In this document: positions 1-6,870 of the stretch, in pieces
Numbering within the stretch: position 1 is the first letter of the stretch
Layout: every line of letters begins with the position of its first letter
DNA from: Desulfocapsa sp.
GTDB lineage: Bacteria > Desulfobacterota > Desulfobulbia > Desulfobulbales > Desulfocapsaceae
Assembly: GCA_030635405.1 (NCBI GenBank)
Contig: DAOVZA010000026.1
Location: 1-11,666, forward strand
Direction of reading: 5' to 3'
DNA length: 11,666 nucleotides
The notes under the pieces: generated by a model
Database searches by the model: none
Told to the model about the DNA's origin: nothing
The model's input: the letters and a program-made list of their open reading frames with translations, nothing else
Translations under genes and position numbers: made by a program

Positions 1-200
1 AAGAGGAAAAAATGTTTGGCATTATCACTGAATGTCCCACGTTCACGGCCAATAACAACTATACGTCCTTTCTTTTTAGGAATAACCAGTGAAAGGGGAA
101 GAAAAAGGACAGTCGCCACCAAAGCCGAGAACATGAGCGCAATAAAACGATATGCTTCCTGTAAATTAACTGCTGAAAATAATAAAGGCTGTCTCATCAT
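1..200 (-). CDS. Probable CDP-glycerol glycerophosphotransferase (TagF/TagB-like), N-terminal part only
   Basis: The gene is cut by the left window edge; 66 codons are visible. The ATG at 200-198 overlaps the TGA of the cytidylyltransferase (199-197) as ATGA, and a second in-frame ATG follows at once. The visible protein starts MMRQPLLFSAVNLQEAYRFI. It has one hydrophobic segment at about residues 19-38, then basic PKKKGR, then IVVIGRERGTFSDNAKHFF. The hydrophobic N-terminus followed by a strand, an Arg-Gly pair and an F-x-DN-x-K motif resembles the beginning of CDP-glycerol glycerophosphotransferases, which transfer glycerol-phosphate units from CDP-glycerol onto a growing chain at the membrane. 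The catalytic region lies outside the window, so the call rests on this short match from memory and on the neighbouring TagD-like gene, which would make its donor substrate. Another membrane-associated transferase is possible. Confidence 0.55.
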   Translation of the reverse strand, partial: MMRQPLLFSAVNLQEAYRFIALMFSALVATVLFLPLSLVIPKKKGRIVVIGRERGTFSDNAKHFFL

Positions 201-637
201 GTTTTCTGGATTTTTTCAATAACTTCAGTAGTTGAAATTGAAGGGGTTCGTGGAAGATAGATGACCTCACAGATGTCACGAATATGATCAAATTTCCCTT
301 GCCAGTCATCCCCCATCACCAGAATATCTGCCTGATATTTCTTTAAATAGTCTCCTTTCTGCTCCAGTGATTCCTCGTAAAACACCTCGTCAACATAGCG
401 GATACTGGCCACAATTTCCATCCGTTCTTCCTGGCTGTAAACCGGGTAGCGGCCTTTTTTTGAGAAATTTAAGGCGTCGGTGGAGATACCAACGATGAGT
501 TGCTCTCCCAGCTCGCTAGCACGTTGTAATATCCGAAGATGGCCGAGGTGGAAGACATCGAAGGTGCCGAAAGTGATGACTATGCTTCGAGATGAAAGCA
601 TGTTATTTTTTAAAGATTTTACTTTATTCAATGACAT
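197..637 (-). CDS. tagD: Glycerol-3-phosphate cytidylyltransferase-like nucleotidyltransferase (TagD family)
   Basis: The 146-residue protein has the full cytidylyltransferase fold signature: strand and nucleotide-binding motif ITFGTFDVFHLGH (HLGH at 30-33), RYPVYSQEER at 63-72, MGDDW at 108-112 and RTPSISTTEVI at 130-140. The last matches the RTxGISTT signature that binds CTP phosphates, with Pro-Ser in place of the usual residues. The size fits the TagD/GCT family (about 130-150 residues). Members form CDP-glycerol from CTP and sn-glycerol 3-phosphate in the cytoplasm. The start used overlaps the upstream DUF115 gene by 14 bases and has no clear Shine-Dalgarno. An ATG at 601 would remove 12 residues and leave the fold intact. 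The end overlaps the next gene by four bases, and that gene looks like a user of CDP-glycerol. A related nucleotidyltransferase with another substrate cannot be excluded. Confidence 0.85.
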   Translation of the reverse strand: MSLNKVKSLKNNMLSSRSIVITFGTFDVFHLGHLRILQRASELGEQLIVGISTDALNFSKKGRYPVYSQEERMEIVASIRYVDEVFYEESLEQKGDYLKKYQADILVMGDDWQGKFDHIRDICEVIYLPRTPSISTTEVIEKIQKT

Positions 638-1481
638 CGTCTAAATTAACTTTAGGAAAAACCGTAAGTTTCCCTCCACGGGTCGTATCATAAATTTTTC
701 CATTGAGTTTCAGCATGGCCTCACGTGCAGCTAAAAAAGATTTTTCCTGTACATGTAAACGAGGTTTTCTCCATTTCTCTCCACTCTTACGGTAATCAGG
801 ATGAAAATGGTTGATTTCTCCTTCAGATATAAGGATTTTCCCCTCAACGCTGTCTTTTACGACAAAATTAAAATCTACTCCTAATAGATATATTTCTTTA
901 AACCCCATAAAGCAGGCTAATTGAATCATGGTATAAACGACTGTCGCTCCGTTATACAATCTGTAAACGGCATTGCTGCTAAAATTCGGTAAAGCAGAAT
1001 TAAATTTTTGCAGAGCCTGATTGAAGTAGATCGATTTTTTAAATGGTGCTGCTATTTTTTTTATACGTTCCGGAAAAAATTTAGTAAATCCGGATAATTC
1101 ATTAATGGTATCATAATTTTGCAGGACAACCAGATCGTCTTCTACTGCGTAATAAGTGGGTCTCCAGGCTGTCTCTGGAAAGGCAAGATAAATCTTATTA
1201 CAGGCAAATGTAATTTCACCTTGTAATCGGTCGAGATCAGCAATTCGCAGGCTTGGTCCATTACCGAGTATAAAACATCTTTCCTGTTTATGGCGATTTT
1301 TGAATGAAGCAAGCCTTCGGTCATTGTCGCAGAGGTGAATGCCTAACAGGCTGAAAAAAGAACGAAAATTACGCAAAATATTGTAACGGATAAAAGGAAT
1401 GATCCTGTGTTTATTTTTGTATAAATAAACAGGGTTGGACAGAGATGGTTCTTTTGTCATGATTTCTGTGGATTTAGTCAT
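624..1481 (-). CDS. DUF115 / MptE-like (MAF-related) protein, stand-alone
   Basis: The 285-residue protein has a DUF115 (6-hydroxymethylpterin diphosphokinase MptE-like) domain over most of its length. Visible family features are CFILGNGPSL (69-78), FACNKIYLAF (92-101), GVDFNF (201-206) and NHFHPDYR (224-231). It is clearly paralogous to the first 290 residues of the protein encoded at 6871-8910; both begin with NPxYxYKN and share NDRR, the GPSL loop and WRPTYY. Family members include flagellin-modifying Maf proteins and proteins of surface-glycan loci, where they are thought to act as sugar transferases; the exact reaction here is unknown. Start choice is uncertain. An in-frame ATG at 1460 would give 278 residues and an N-terminus matching the paralogue better, and neither start has a strong ribosome binding site. 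It follows a pseudogene by 55 bases and overlaps tagD by 14 bases. Confidence 0.85.
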   Translation of the reverse strand: MTKSTEIMTKEPSLSNPVYLYKNKHRIIPFIRYNILRNFRSFFSLLGIHLCDNDRRLASFKNRHKQERCFILGNGPSLRIADLDRLQGEITFACNKIYLAFPETAWRPTYYAVEDDLVVLQNYDTINELSGFTKFFPERIKKIAAPFKKSIYFNQALQKFNSALPNFSSNAVYRLYNGATVVYTMIQLACFMGFKEIYLLGVDFNFVVKDSVEGKILISEGEINHFHPDYRKSGEKWRKPRLHVQEKSFLAAREAMLKLNGKIYDTTRGGKLTVFPKVNLDDVIE

Positions 1482-1536
1482 ATCATTCTATGAAGATATT
1501 GCTGATAGGATGCATTATTCTTTTTTTGAGAGAAGA

Positions 1537-2410
1537 TTACTCATTACTGGCGCTGTAAATCCTTTCAACAAGTTCCATGACTTTGAGAGAATCCATGGAA
1601 TTTCCTTGGGGTTTTATCAATTGATTGCAGAGAATGCAGTTGTAGGATTCTTCATTTTCCATGGGCCACGAGTCATCTTTGTCAAAATTAATGTTTTCTT
1701 CCCTTGGACGGCCAATAGCCAGGGATTTATCTTCAAATTATTTTTGGCAAAAGGTTATACTTTCATCTTCGTAGCTTCTTGTTGAGGTAAGAATGCCATT
1801 AATTACAACATAACTATCTTCAAGAAATATTTCCAGTGAGAACTTGTGTTTCCATTGAGTTGCACTGGAATGGGACATTGCCACTTTGCTATCAGTTGCT
1901 TTCATCAGAGCAAAGGCGTTATCTCTCAAGAGAGATTGAAGTCCAATAAAGATTTTCAACAAAACTTTTAACTTCGATAAAATCTCCGAGAAGATAGGTT
2001 ATAAGATCAAGCATATGAATGACCTGATTGAGCAGTATCCCTCCACCGGAAAGTAATTTGTCGAAGCGCCAGTTCCCCCCAAAGTCAAGGCCGGCCAGCC
2101 TTGCCGTCTACACCCCTGCCGAAAAGTGGTTTTCCGTACCCGCCACTTTCGATTATTGCCTTGGCTTCCATGATTGAGTAATGAAAGCGGTGATTAAAAC
2201 CAAATTTAAAAACTTTGTTAGCAGTCTCCTTTTCTGCCTCCATTATCCTTTGTATATCCTTAACTGAATGCCCCGGAGGTTTTTCACAAAAGACATGTCA
2301 TCCCTTAGCGAGGGCCGCGCAAACAATATCCGGTGCAACGTTGTTGTAAGTACTAACTACGACGGCATCAATATCCTCTCTGAGGCATGGAGAAACATTT
2401 TTCATAGGAT
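1537..2410 (-). pseudogene. Decayed Gfo/Idh/MocA oxidoreductase, 5' third missing
   Basis: No intact frame exists here, but reading minus-strand frames in turn gives a continuous match to the intact oxidoreductase at 10021-11040. Segments in order: REDIDAVVVSTYNNVAPDIV; HVFCEKPPGHSVKDIQRI and FGFNHRFHYSI; then, in another frame, NWRFDKLLSGGGILLNQVIH and MLDLITYLLGDF; then, in a third frame, DNAFALMKATDSKVAMSHSS and TQWKHKFSLEIFLE; ending MDSLKVMELVERIYSASNE before TAA at 1539-1537. Lesions: in-frame TGA at 2300-2298, frameshift near 2090-2120, frameshift near 1925-1940 and in-frame TAA at 1740-1738. The nucleotide-binding N-terminus (roughly the first 50-60 residues) is absent and is replaced by a fragment of an SIS gene. 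It cannot encode a working enzyme. That many separate lesions are sequencing errors is unlikely, because the flanking genes are intact. Confidence 0.85.
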
Positions 2411-2714
2411 ATGTCATTGCTCACAGCTGTGAGCAGGGCAATATCATTAAAAGAAAGATTGCGAAAATCACCGTTCTTGCAGGCATCGGTAGGCATGTGA
2501 CTAGCCATGGTGGCACTAGCACCATTCCGACAAAGAACATGGTCTTAGTTGATTGGTGCAATTCTACTGTGGCCTCGCGCCATTTTTTTATGCCTTGTTC
2601 TGTGGAAATGATATTCCAGTTGTTTTCTGTAACCTGTATTCTCATCAAGAATGAAGATACATCCTCAACATATTTTTTAAGAAATTCATTTTTTTTACCT
2701 GGCCTATCTCTCAT
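2395..2714 (-). pseudogene. Decayed SIS-domain (GmhA-like) isomerase, 5' half only
   Basis: From the ATG at 2714 the frame reads MRDRPGKKNEFLKKYVEDV and so on to TMFFVG. After loss of one base at about 2527/2526 it continues in the next frame as NGASATMASHMPTDACKNGD, then FRNLSFNDIALLTAVSNDIS and YEK. This parallels the intact SIS protein upstream in the locus (FAGNGASASISSHAATDF, then TVCFNDHNLITAYSNDYGYE). Homology stops at about 2400, in the middle of the SIS fold, where sequence of an oxidoreductase gene begins. The fragment therefore looks like the left side of a deletion that fused an SIS gene to a downstream Gfo/Idh/MocA gene. It starts 40 bases after the GT4 gene ends, so it is probably still transcribed. 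It is not expected to give a functional protein. Confidence 0.8.
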
Positions 2715-2754
2715 GATCGGGCATAATCAACAAAAGCAAGGCCTCATAGTTTTT

Positions 2755-4143
2755 TTAAGAATTGAACAACCTCTGGCTCAATTTTTTCTTGAGGAGTATC
2801 ATTAAATCTCTGGATAAATTATCCCAAGACATCTCCGGATAGAGCTGCACCAGTTTTTTCCTGACAGAGGGACGAATAACATTCAGGATAGGTTGAATTG
2901 CAATACTGCATAGTAATTTCAAGAACGCCAAGATGAGATGGAAAAAGTTCTTTACTATTTGTGCAAAATAACTTCTTAGGAGGTTAGGTACCGAGGCAAG
3001 AAAGAAACGTGCAGGCGTGAAGTTATTTATCTGGCGAAATTGATCCGCTTCAGGTGTTAATATATTTTTAAAGATGTCGTCCAACTTCTTGGAGTAGTTA
3101 GAAAAGGAAGCCACTACTTTGATATTGTCGTGAAGGTGTCCGGTGTTGTTACATGTTTGCAATGTCTCCTCAATTTTTTTTCTGAAGTGGGCCCAGTTTC
3201 CTGGCTCCACGTAAATTAATCCTTCGCCACTGACTTCTCTCAACACTGGTAAGTCAAAGGCAATACAAGGGGTATTGCAATATTGCGATTCAACCGGAGG
3301 ATAGCCGAAACCTTCAAAAAAGGAAGGAAAGAGCATGAGTGCGGCCCGCTTTATTTCTTTAAATTTTTCATAATCAGGCAATCGATATTTTACCTCAAAA
3401 AAAACCCCATGTCTGTTGGTGGCGGTCAATAATTCGTCTAGGATATCATTTGGGATATTGCCACTGCCAATAAGGGCCACCAAGGTATAGCCGCGCATAG
3501 CCTCACAAATTATTTCAGTCAGCCCAAAAGCTCCTTTATGATGAAAATTGTGAGAAAATCGGGCAAGTAACAGGATTCGTTTTTCTTTCCTTATATGTTT
3601 TACCTTGTCAGCAACTAAACTGTTAATCGACGGGTAGCAATAATCAAAGCTGAGTGTAGACGAATATTTTTTAAAGTATTGCTGGGCAAAAACATCGCTC
3701 TCTATGGTGCTGGAGAGAATTAACGATGTGTACTTGCTCGCAAAAAAACAATTGTCCCAATAATATGACGGCCGCTTAGTCGGTGAAAGAGAATTGTACC
3801 AATTCGGGGTTTCGAAATTCAGTAATACAAGCTTGGCTTTCTTTTTTCGACAAAAGTATACAGTTTTGCTGAAAAAATAAGAGTTGACAGTCATAGAAGG
3901 AACTAAAACAACAATGTCAATATATCCATTGGGAAGGTTGGAGTGAAAATCAGATGTCAAAAACAAGTCGATCTTTGAGTGCTCAGCGTACTGTGCAAAA
4001 TCATCAGTAAAAATTGGTTTGTTATCAGTAATATAAAAGACCTTGTGCCCCCCATGAGCAAGTGCTTCTGCCATAATCCAGGAATGATAGCGTCCACCGG
4101 AATACGAGAATGTTAAATTTTTTGCAAAGAATGCAATGTTCAT
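2755..4143 (-). CDS. Family 4 glycosyltransferase (GT-B fold)
   Basis: From ATG 4143 the protein has 462 residues. The N-terminus MNIAFFAKNLTFSYSGGRYH has the glycine loop of GT-B acceptor domains. The C-terminal donor-binding domain carries LLLARFSHNFHHKG (191-204), IGSG (225-228) and FPSFFEGFGYPPVE (272-285) with the E-x7-E pair at 277 and 285, all typical of retaining GT4 enzymes. After about residue 365 there is a roughly 100-residue extension with amphipathic, hydrophobic stretches (for example ARFFLASVPNLLRSYF and HLILAFLKLLCSIAI) that may bind the membrane. An in-frame TTG at 4164 would add seven residues; I prefer the ATG because the GT-B strand begins there. No clear Shine-Dalgarno precedes either. 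It lies 71 bases after the methyltransferase-like gene. It probably adds one sugar to a lipid-linked glycan; donor and acceptor cannot be read from sequence. Confidence 0.88.
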   Translation of the reverse strand: MNIAFFAKNLTFSYSGGRYHSWIMAEALAHGGHKVFYITDNKPIFTDDFAQYAEHSKIDLFLTSDFHSNLPNGYIDIVVLVPSMTVNSYFFSKTVYFCRKKKAKLVLLNFETPNWYNSLSPTKRPSYYWDNCFFASKYTSLILSSTIESDVFAQQYFKKYSSTLSFDYCYPSINSLVADKVKHIRKEKRILLLARFSHNFHHKGAFGLTEIICEAMRGYTLVALIGSGNIPNDILDELLTATNRHGVFFEVKYRLPDYEKFKEIKRAALMLFPSFFEGFGYPPVESQYCNTPCIAFDLPVLREVSGEGLIYVEPGNWAHFRKKIEETLQTCNNTGHLHDNIKVVASFSNYSKKLDDIFKNILTPEADQFRQINNFTPARFFLASVPNLLRSYFAQIVKNFFHLILAFLKLLCSIAIQPILNVIRPSVRKKLVQLYPEMSWDNLSRDLMILLKKKLSQRLFNS

Positions 4144-4214
4144 TGTATTTGTTAAGTTGTGCAAAAAAAATCTGTGCTTTTGTGAATTTTACCCAATTGA
4201 GTTTGGTGCTCTGT

Positions 4215-5120
4215 TTAAAACTTCCGTTTTCCCCCAACAATGAAGGCAACTCCTGAGGCAGCTGGTCCGACTTGTGCATATCTGAAACTCTTCGGATCGT
4301 CAATCTCCGATATTCTTTGCCAAACCCCATCCTTAATTCCGAAGAGCTCCAAATTTGTACGCATACCGAGTCCGGTAAGGAAATCACAAGCGTCCTGCAT
4401 GCATCCCAAGTCAAAGACTTGGGACGATCGTTTACCTGTGTGGGGGTGTATAAGTACCTCGCGAAAACCATAAGGAACACTTACCAACAAACTTCCTTCA
4501 GGTTTCAATATTTTTACTAGTTTTTCGAGAGACTCCCGTAAGGGGACCATTGAAGGGGAATTATATATAGCAGCTGAGTCTGCTCCATACTGTAAATTAT
4601 CATAACCGATGTGTTCAATTGTGGACAAACAAGTAATTGCGTCGAAGTGAATATCTGTATTTTGAAATGCTTGGTCTAGTTTGGAAACACAAAAGTAGAC
4701 AGGCAGAGAGATCTGTAAAGGCTCTGTTACCAGATTATTCAACCATATTTCAGTTACCTGTTCTCTAAGAATACGGTCAACCACTCTGTTGTTCATTACA
4801 CAGCCGGCATCCAGATACCGAAAAATCTTAAGTTTTCTTAACCAATATACTGCAAAAGGGTATTCTATTACTCGCTCATCCCATTCGTTACTTAATCCAG
4901 ACAACACATTGTCAAGATTCTCTCCAGCCCATACCCTGTCAACCAACAAAGCAATCATCGCATCTCTTTTTTGACGATAAACTAGCGTTTGCGGAAGTGC
5001 AAGACGCTGACCTTCTGGACCAAATTTGACTTTAGAGTGCTGGTACAGGATGCGCTTACCTATCTGATCTGGGATCATGCGGCAGACTTTTTGAATCATT
5101 CTAGGAAAAGAAATATTCAT
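4215..5120 (-). CDS. Class I SAM-dependent methyltransferase-like protein
   Basis: The protein has 301 residues. Centrally it shows the order expected of a Rossmann methyltransferase: FRYLDAGCVMNN (100-111) as motif I, HFDAITCLSTIEHIGYDN (158-175) as the post-II acidic and helix region, and LKPEGSLLVSVPYG (205-218) as the strand of motif III. Motif I lacks the second and third glycines of the usual GxGxG, so SAM binding should be treated as probable only. The first 90 residues are helical and may recognise the acceptor. The likely role is methylation of a sugar or glycan end in the cytoplasm. It begins three bases after the upstream GT2 gene, with GAGGG about 13 bases before the ATG, so the two are probably translated together. 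An internal ATG at 5099 is a less likely start. Confidence 0.72.
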   Translation of the reverse strand: MNISFPRMIQKVCRMIPDQIGKRILYQHSKVKFGPEGQRLALPQTLVYRQKRDAMIALLVDRVWAGENLDNVLSGLSNEWDERVIEYPFAVYWLRKLKIFRYLDAGCVMNNRVVDRILREQVTEIWLNNLVTEPLQISLPVYFCVSKLDQAFQNTDIHFDAITCLSTIEHIGYDNLQYGADSAAIYNSPSMVPLRESLEKLVKILKPEGSLLVSVPYGFREVLIHPHTGKRSSQVFDLGCMQDACDFLTGLGMRTNLELFGIKDGVWQRISEIDDPKSFRYAQVGPAASGVAFIVGGKRKF

Positions 5121-5123
5121 GAT

Positions 5124-6677
5124 CTAAAAAGAACCCTCAACAAGCCAGCTTTTAATGCTTTTAACACGCCTTGATCCCAGTAATTTTTTGGCCTGGTTTT
5201 TTACCCGATCAAGTCGCGAAATAGAAAAACTTGATTGTAGATTTTGCTGTCTCTCTATCAATTGGTACAATTTGAACAAACTACCCAAATCACCTTCATG
5301 CAAATGAATTCCCCGCTCCATCTTCTCTTGGGCAGTCATCAGCTCCACTAATTCAGGATTTGAGAGGGTAAAACCAGAACGCAAGAGTATATCAATCACT
5401 CTTTTACGGAAAGCCCTATCCACAGCTCGGTAGGAATCAACAACTCTCAAAAAATTTAATCCTGTCGTGCCCCATTTTGAATTATCTATGTTCAAATTTT
5501 TCGCATTCGCAACAGTGTACCACTCAAAAAAACTTTTCCATCTGCTGTCAGGTAATTTCGAAAGGACTCGGAGGCCATCAGACGGTCTACCCGCATTGAC
5601 TAGAGCCCGAACAGTAGCAAAAACAAGCGCCGGAGGATGTGGCAACTTCTGAGCAAGCTCGTAATATTTTTGGGCCTTCGCTTTCTTGCCCTGCTCGAGC
5701 ACTGCTTCTATTACCTTGGCAGAGCTTTCTAAGAAAAGTACATCACCCTCACACCACCCTTCAACTATAGACTTCCCTTCAATTATCCCCGGGGTAGGTG
5801 CGAGCAACTCCAAGAGAAATTTTTTCTCCGCATCGTTTAAAACATGCCAATCTTCATCTAGTATATCAACAAATTCTTCCCGAAAGGTTTTGTGCCAAAA
5901 ATCAATAGACTCTTTTTGAATAAAAAAACTTACAAAGCGCTCAAACAGGAGAACCATTTCGGTGTCATCCGGTTGGGTATTGATCCAATACGCTTTTGAA
6001 CGACCGCTTTTTGATAAGATTGATATCCAGTCGGTGAATGATAGCGGAGAATGATGTCTTGCTGAAGGGCTGCTGAAAAACCGAAGATCAAGTCCCCTTT
6101 TCATCATTCGTAGACCAAACTCCGTGTCTTCATTTCTATTAAACGGAAAATTCTCCTGGAAGAGCTGTGGATCTTTTAAGACAAATTCTCGTTTCATGGA
6201 CACGTTCGCAGTGATCATGCCGCTATCGAAACGTTGTCCTTCCTCCAGCTTAGCCATCCAACGATTAGCACCTCTTTCTTCGATAAAGTGCATAACCGCA
6301 TTTCTTCGAATCTCGGGGTCGAAGTAAACCTTACCGAAAACGCCAAATTCAGGACTTGAATATTTTTCATGGAGTTGATTGTGAAATTGCACGAAATTAT
6401 GATCGGCAAAAATATCGTCGTCCATCAACAACACGATATCACTTTTGGCAAGACGCAAACCAACATTCCGTGCCGCAGCAGAACCCTTGTTTACCTCGTG
6501 ACGAAACACCTGCACAGAAAAAGGAAGCCCAGAAGCTATTTCAACGTTTGTGGCAGAACCATCATCTACAATAATTACTTCATCCGGCTTGCGGGATCCG
6601 ATCGCTAAAAAGTCTACGGCTCTTTTTAGAATGTGGTTTCGATTATGAGTTGGGATAATGATACTAATTGTGCTCAT
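5124..6677 (-). CDS. Family 2 glycosyltransferase with helical C-terminal extension
   Basis: The protein has 517 residues. The N-terminal 240 residues form a GT-A domain: ISIIIPTHNR (4-13), IIVDDGS (35-41), NKGSAAARNVGL (63-74), LLMDDDIF (83-90, the metal-binding DxD) and NRNEDTEFGLRM (180-191, candidate catalytic base). GT2 enzymes invert the anomeric centre while moving a sugar from a nucleotide donor. Residues from about 250 to 517 lack an obvious catalytic motif. They look helical and TPR-like (EAVLEQGKKAKAQKYYELA, then VRALVNAGRPSDGLRVLS) and could mediate protein contacts or chain recognition. Its ATG shares one base with the stop codon of a short upstream open frame (TAATG), an arrangement typical of translational coupling to a gene that no longer exists in full. 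The sugar specificity is unknown. Confidence 0.9.
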   Translation of the reverse strand: MSTISIIIPTHNRNHILKRAVDFLAIGSRKPDEVIIVDDGSATNVEIASGLPFSVQVFRHEVNKGSAAARNVGLRLAKSDIVLLMDDDIFADHNFVQFHNQLHEKYSSPEFGVFGKVYFDPEIRRNAVMHFIEERGANRWMAKLEEGQRFDSGMITANVSMKREFVLKDPQLFQENFPFNRNEDTEFGLRMMKRGLDLRFFSSPSARHHSPLSFTDWISILSKSGRSKAYWINTQPDDTEMVLLFERFVSFFIQKESIDFWHKTFREEFVDILDEDWHVLNDAEKKFLLELLAPTPGIIEGKSIVEGWCEGDVLFLESSAKVIEAVLEQGKKAKAQKYYELAQKLPHPPALVFATVRALVNAGRPSDGLRVLSKLPDSRWKSFFEWYTVANAKNLNIDNSKWGTTGLNFLRVVDSYRAVDRAFRKRVIDILLRSGFTLSNPELVELMTAQEKMERGIHLHEGDLGSLFKLYQLIERQQNLQSSFSISRLDRVKNQAKKLLGSRRVKSIKSWLVEGSF

Positions 6678-6805
6678 TAGATACCTAATTCATTAAATAC
6701 TTCATCCAGCGACCGTCTTTCAAATACCTCTAGTTCACCACCGTAATAAGGAAATATCAAAACAATGCGTCTTGTTTTTTGGTCAGTGGAGGGCTCGATG
6801 AAACC
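6677..6805 (-). pseudogene. C-terminal stub of an unidentified lost gene
   Basis: In the 193-base gap between two glycosyltransferase genes, one minus-strand frame is open for 42 codons between TAA at 6808-6806 and TAA at 6679-6677. It reads GFIEPSTDQKTRRIVLIFPY, then YGGELEVFERRSLDEVFNEL, then GI. It has no ATG, and TTG is the only usual start codon in it. The composition is protein-like, and its stop overlaps the next gene's ATG as TAATG. I infer that it is the tail of a gene whose body was removed when the upstream DNA was exchanged. I do not recognise the family. A chance open frame of this length is possible. Confidence 0.45.
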
Positions 6806-6870
6806 TTATTTCACACAGTGTACCGACGTGTATCAAGCATGGATTACGGAATTAAATAGGGGCTTAAATA

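Noticed and set aside
16..222. Plus-strand open frame of 68 codons at the left edge
   Set aside because: It lies opposite a minus-strand frame that is in register with the operon, overlaps tagD as ATGA and has a recognisable membrane segment and family motif.
1435..1785. Plus-strand open frame of 116 codons
   Set aside because: It is antisense to the decayed oxidoreductase and to the start of the DUF115 gene. The minus strand shows clear homology; this frame shows none.
2421..2714. A 97-residue minus-strand protein taken at face value as a small membrane protein
   Set aside because: Its hydrophobic C-terminal half is an artefact of a one-base loss near 2527. The neighbouring frame continues the SIS homology.
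4144..4164. TTG at 4164 as the start of the GT4 gene
   Set aside because: It has no ribosome binding site and would add seven residues before the usual first strand of the fold. The ATG at 4143 fits better.
6678..6870. Possible insertion-sequence end, promoter or terminator in the gap before the GT2 gene
   Set aside because: I found no inverted repeat, target-site duplication, transposase fragment, hairpin with a T-run or convincing -35/-10 pair.
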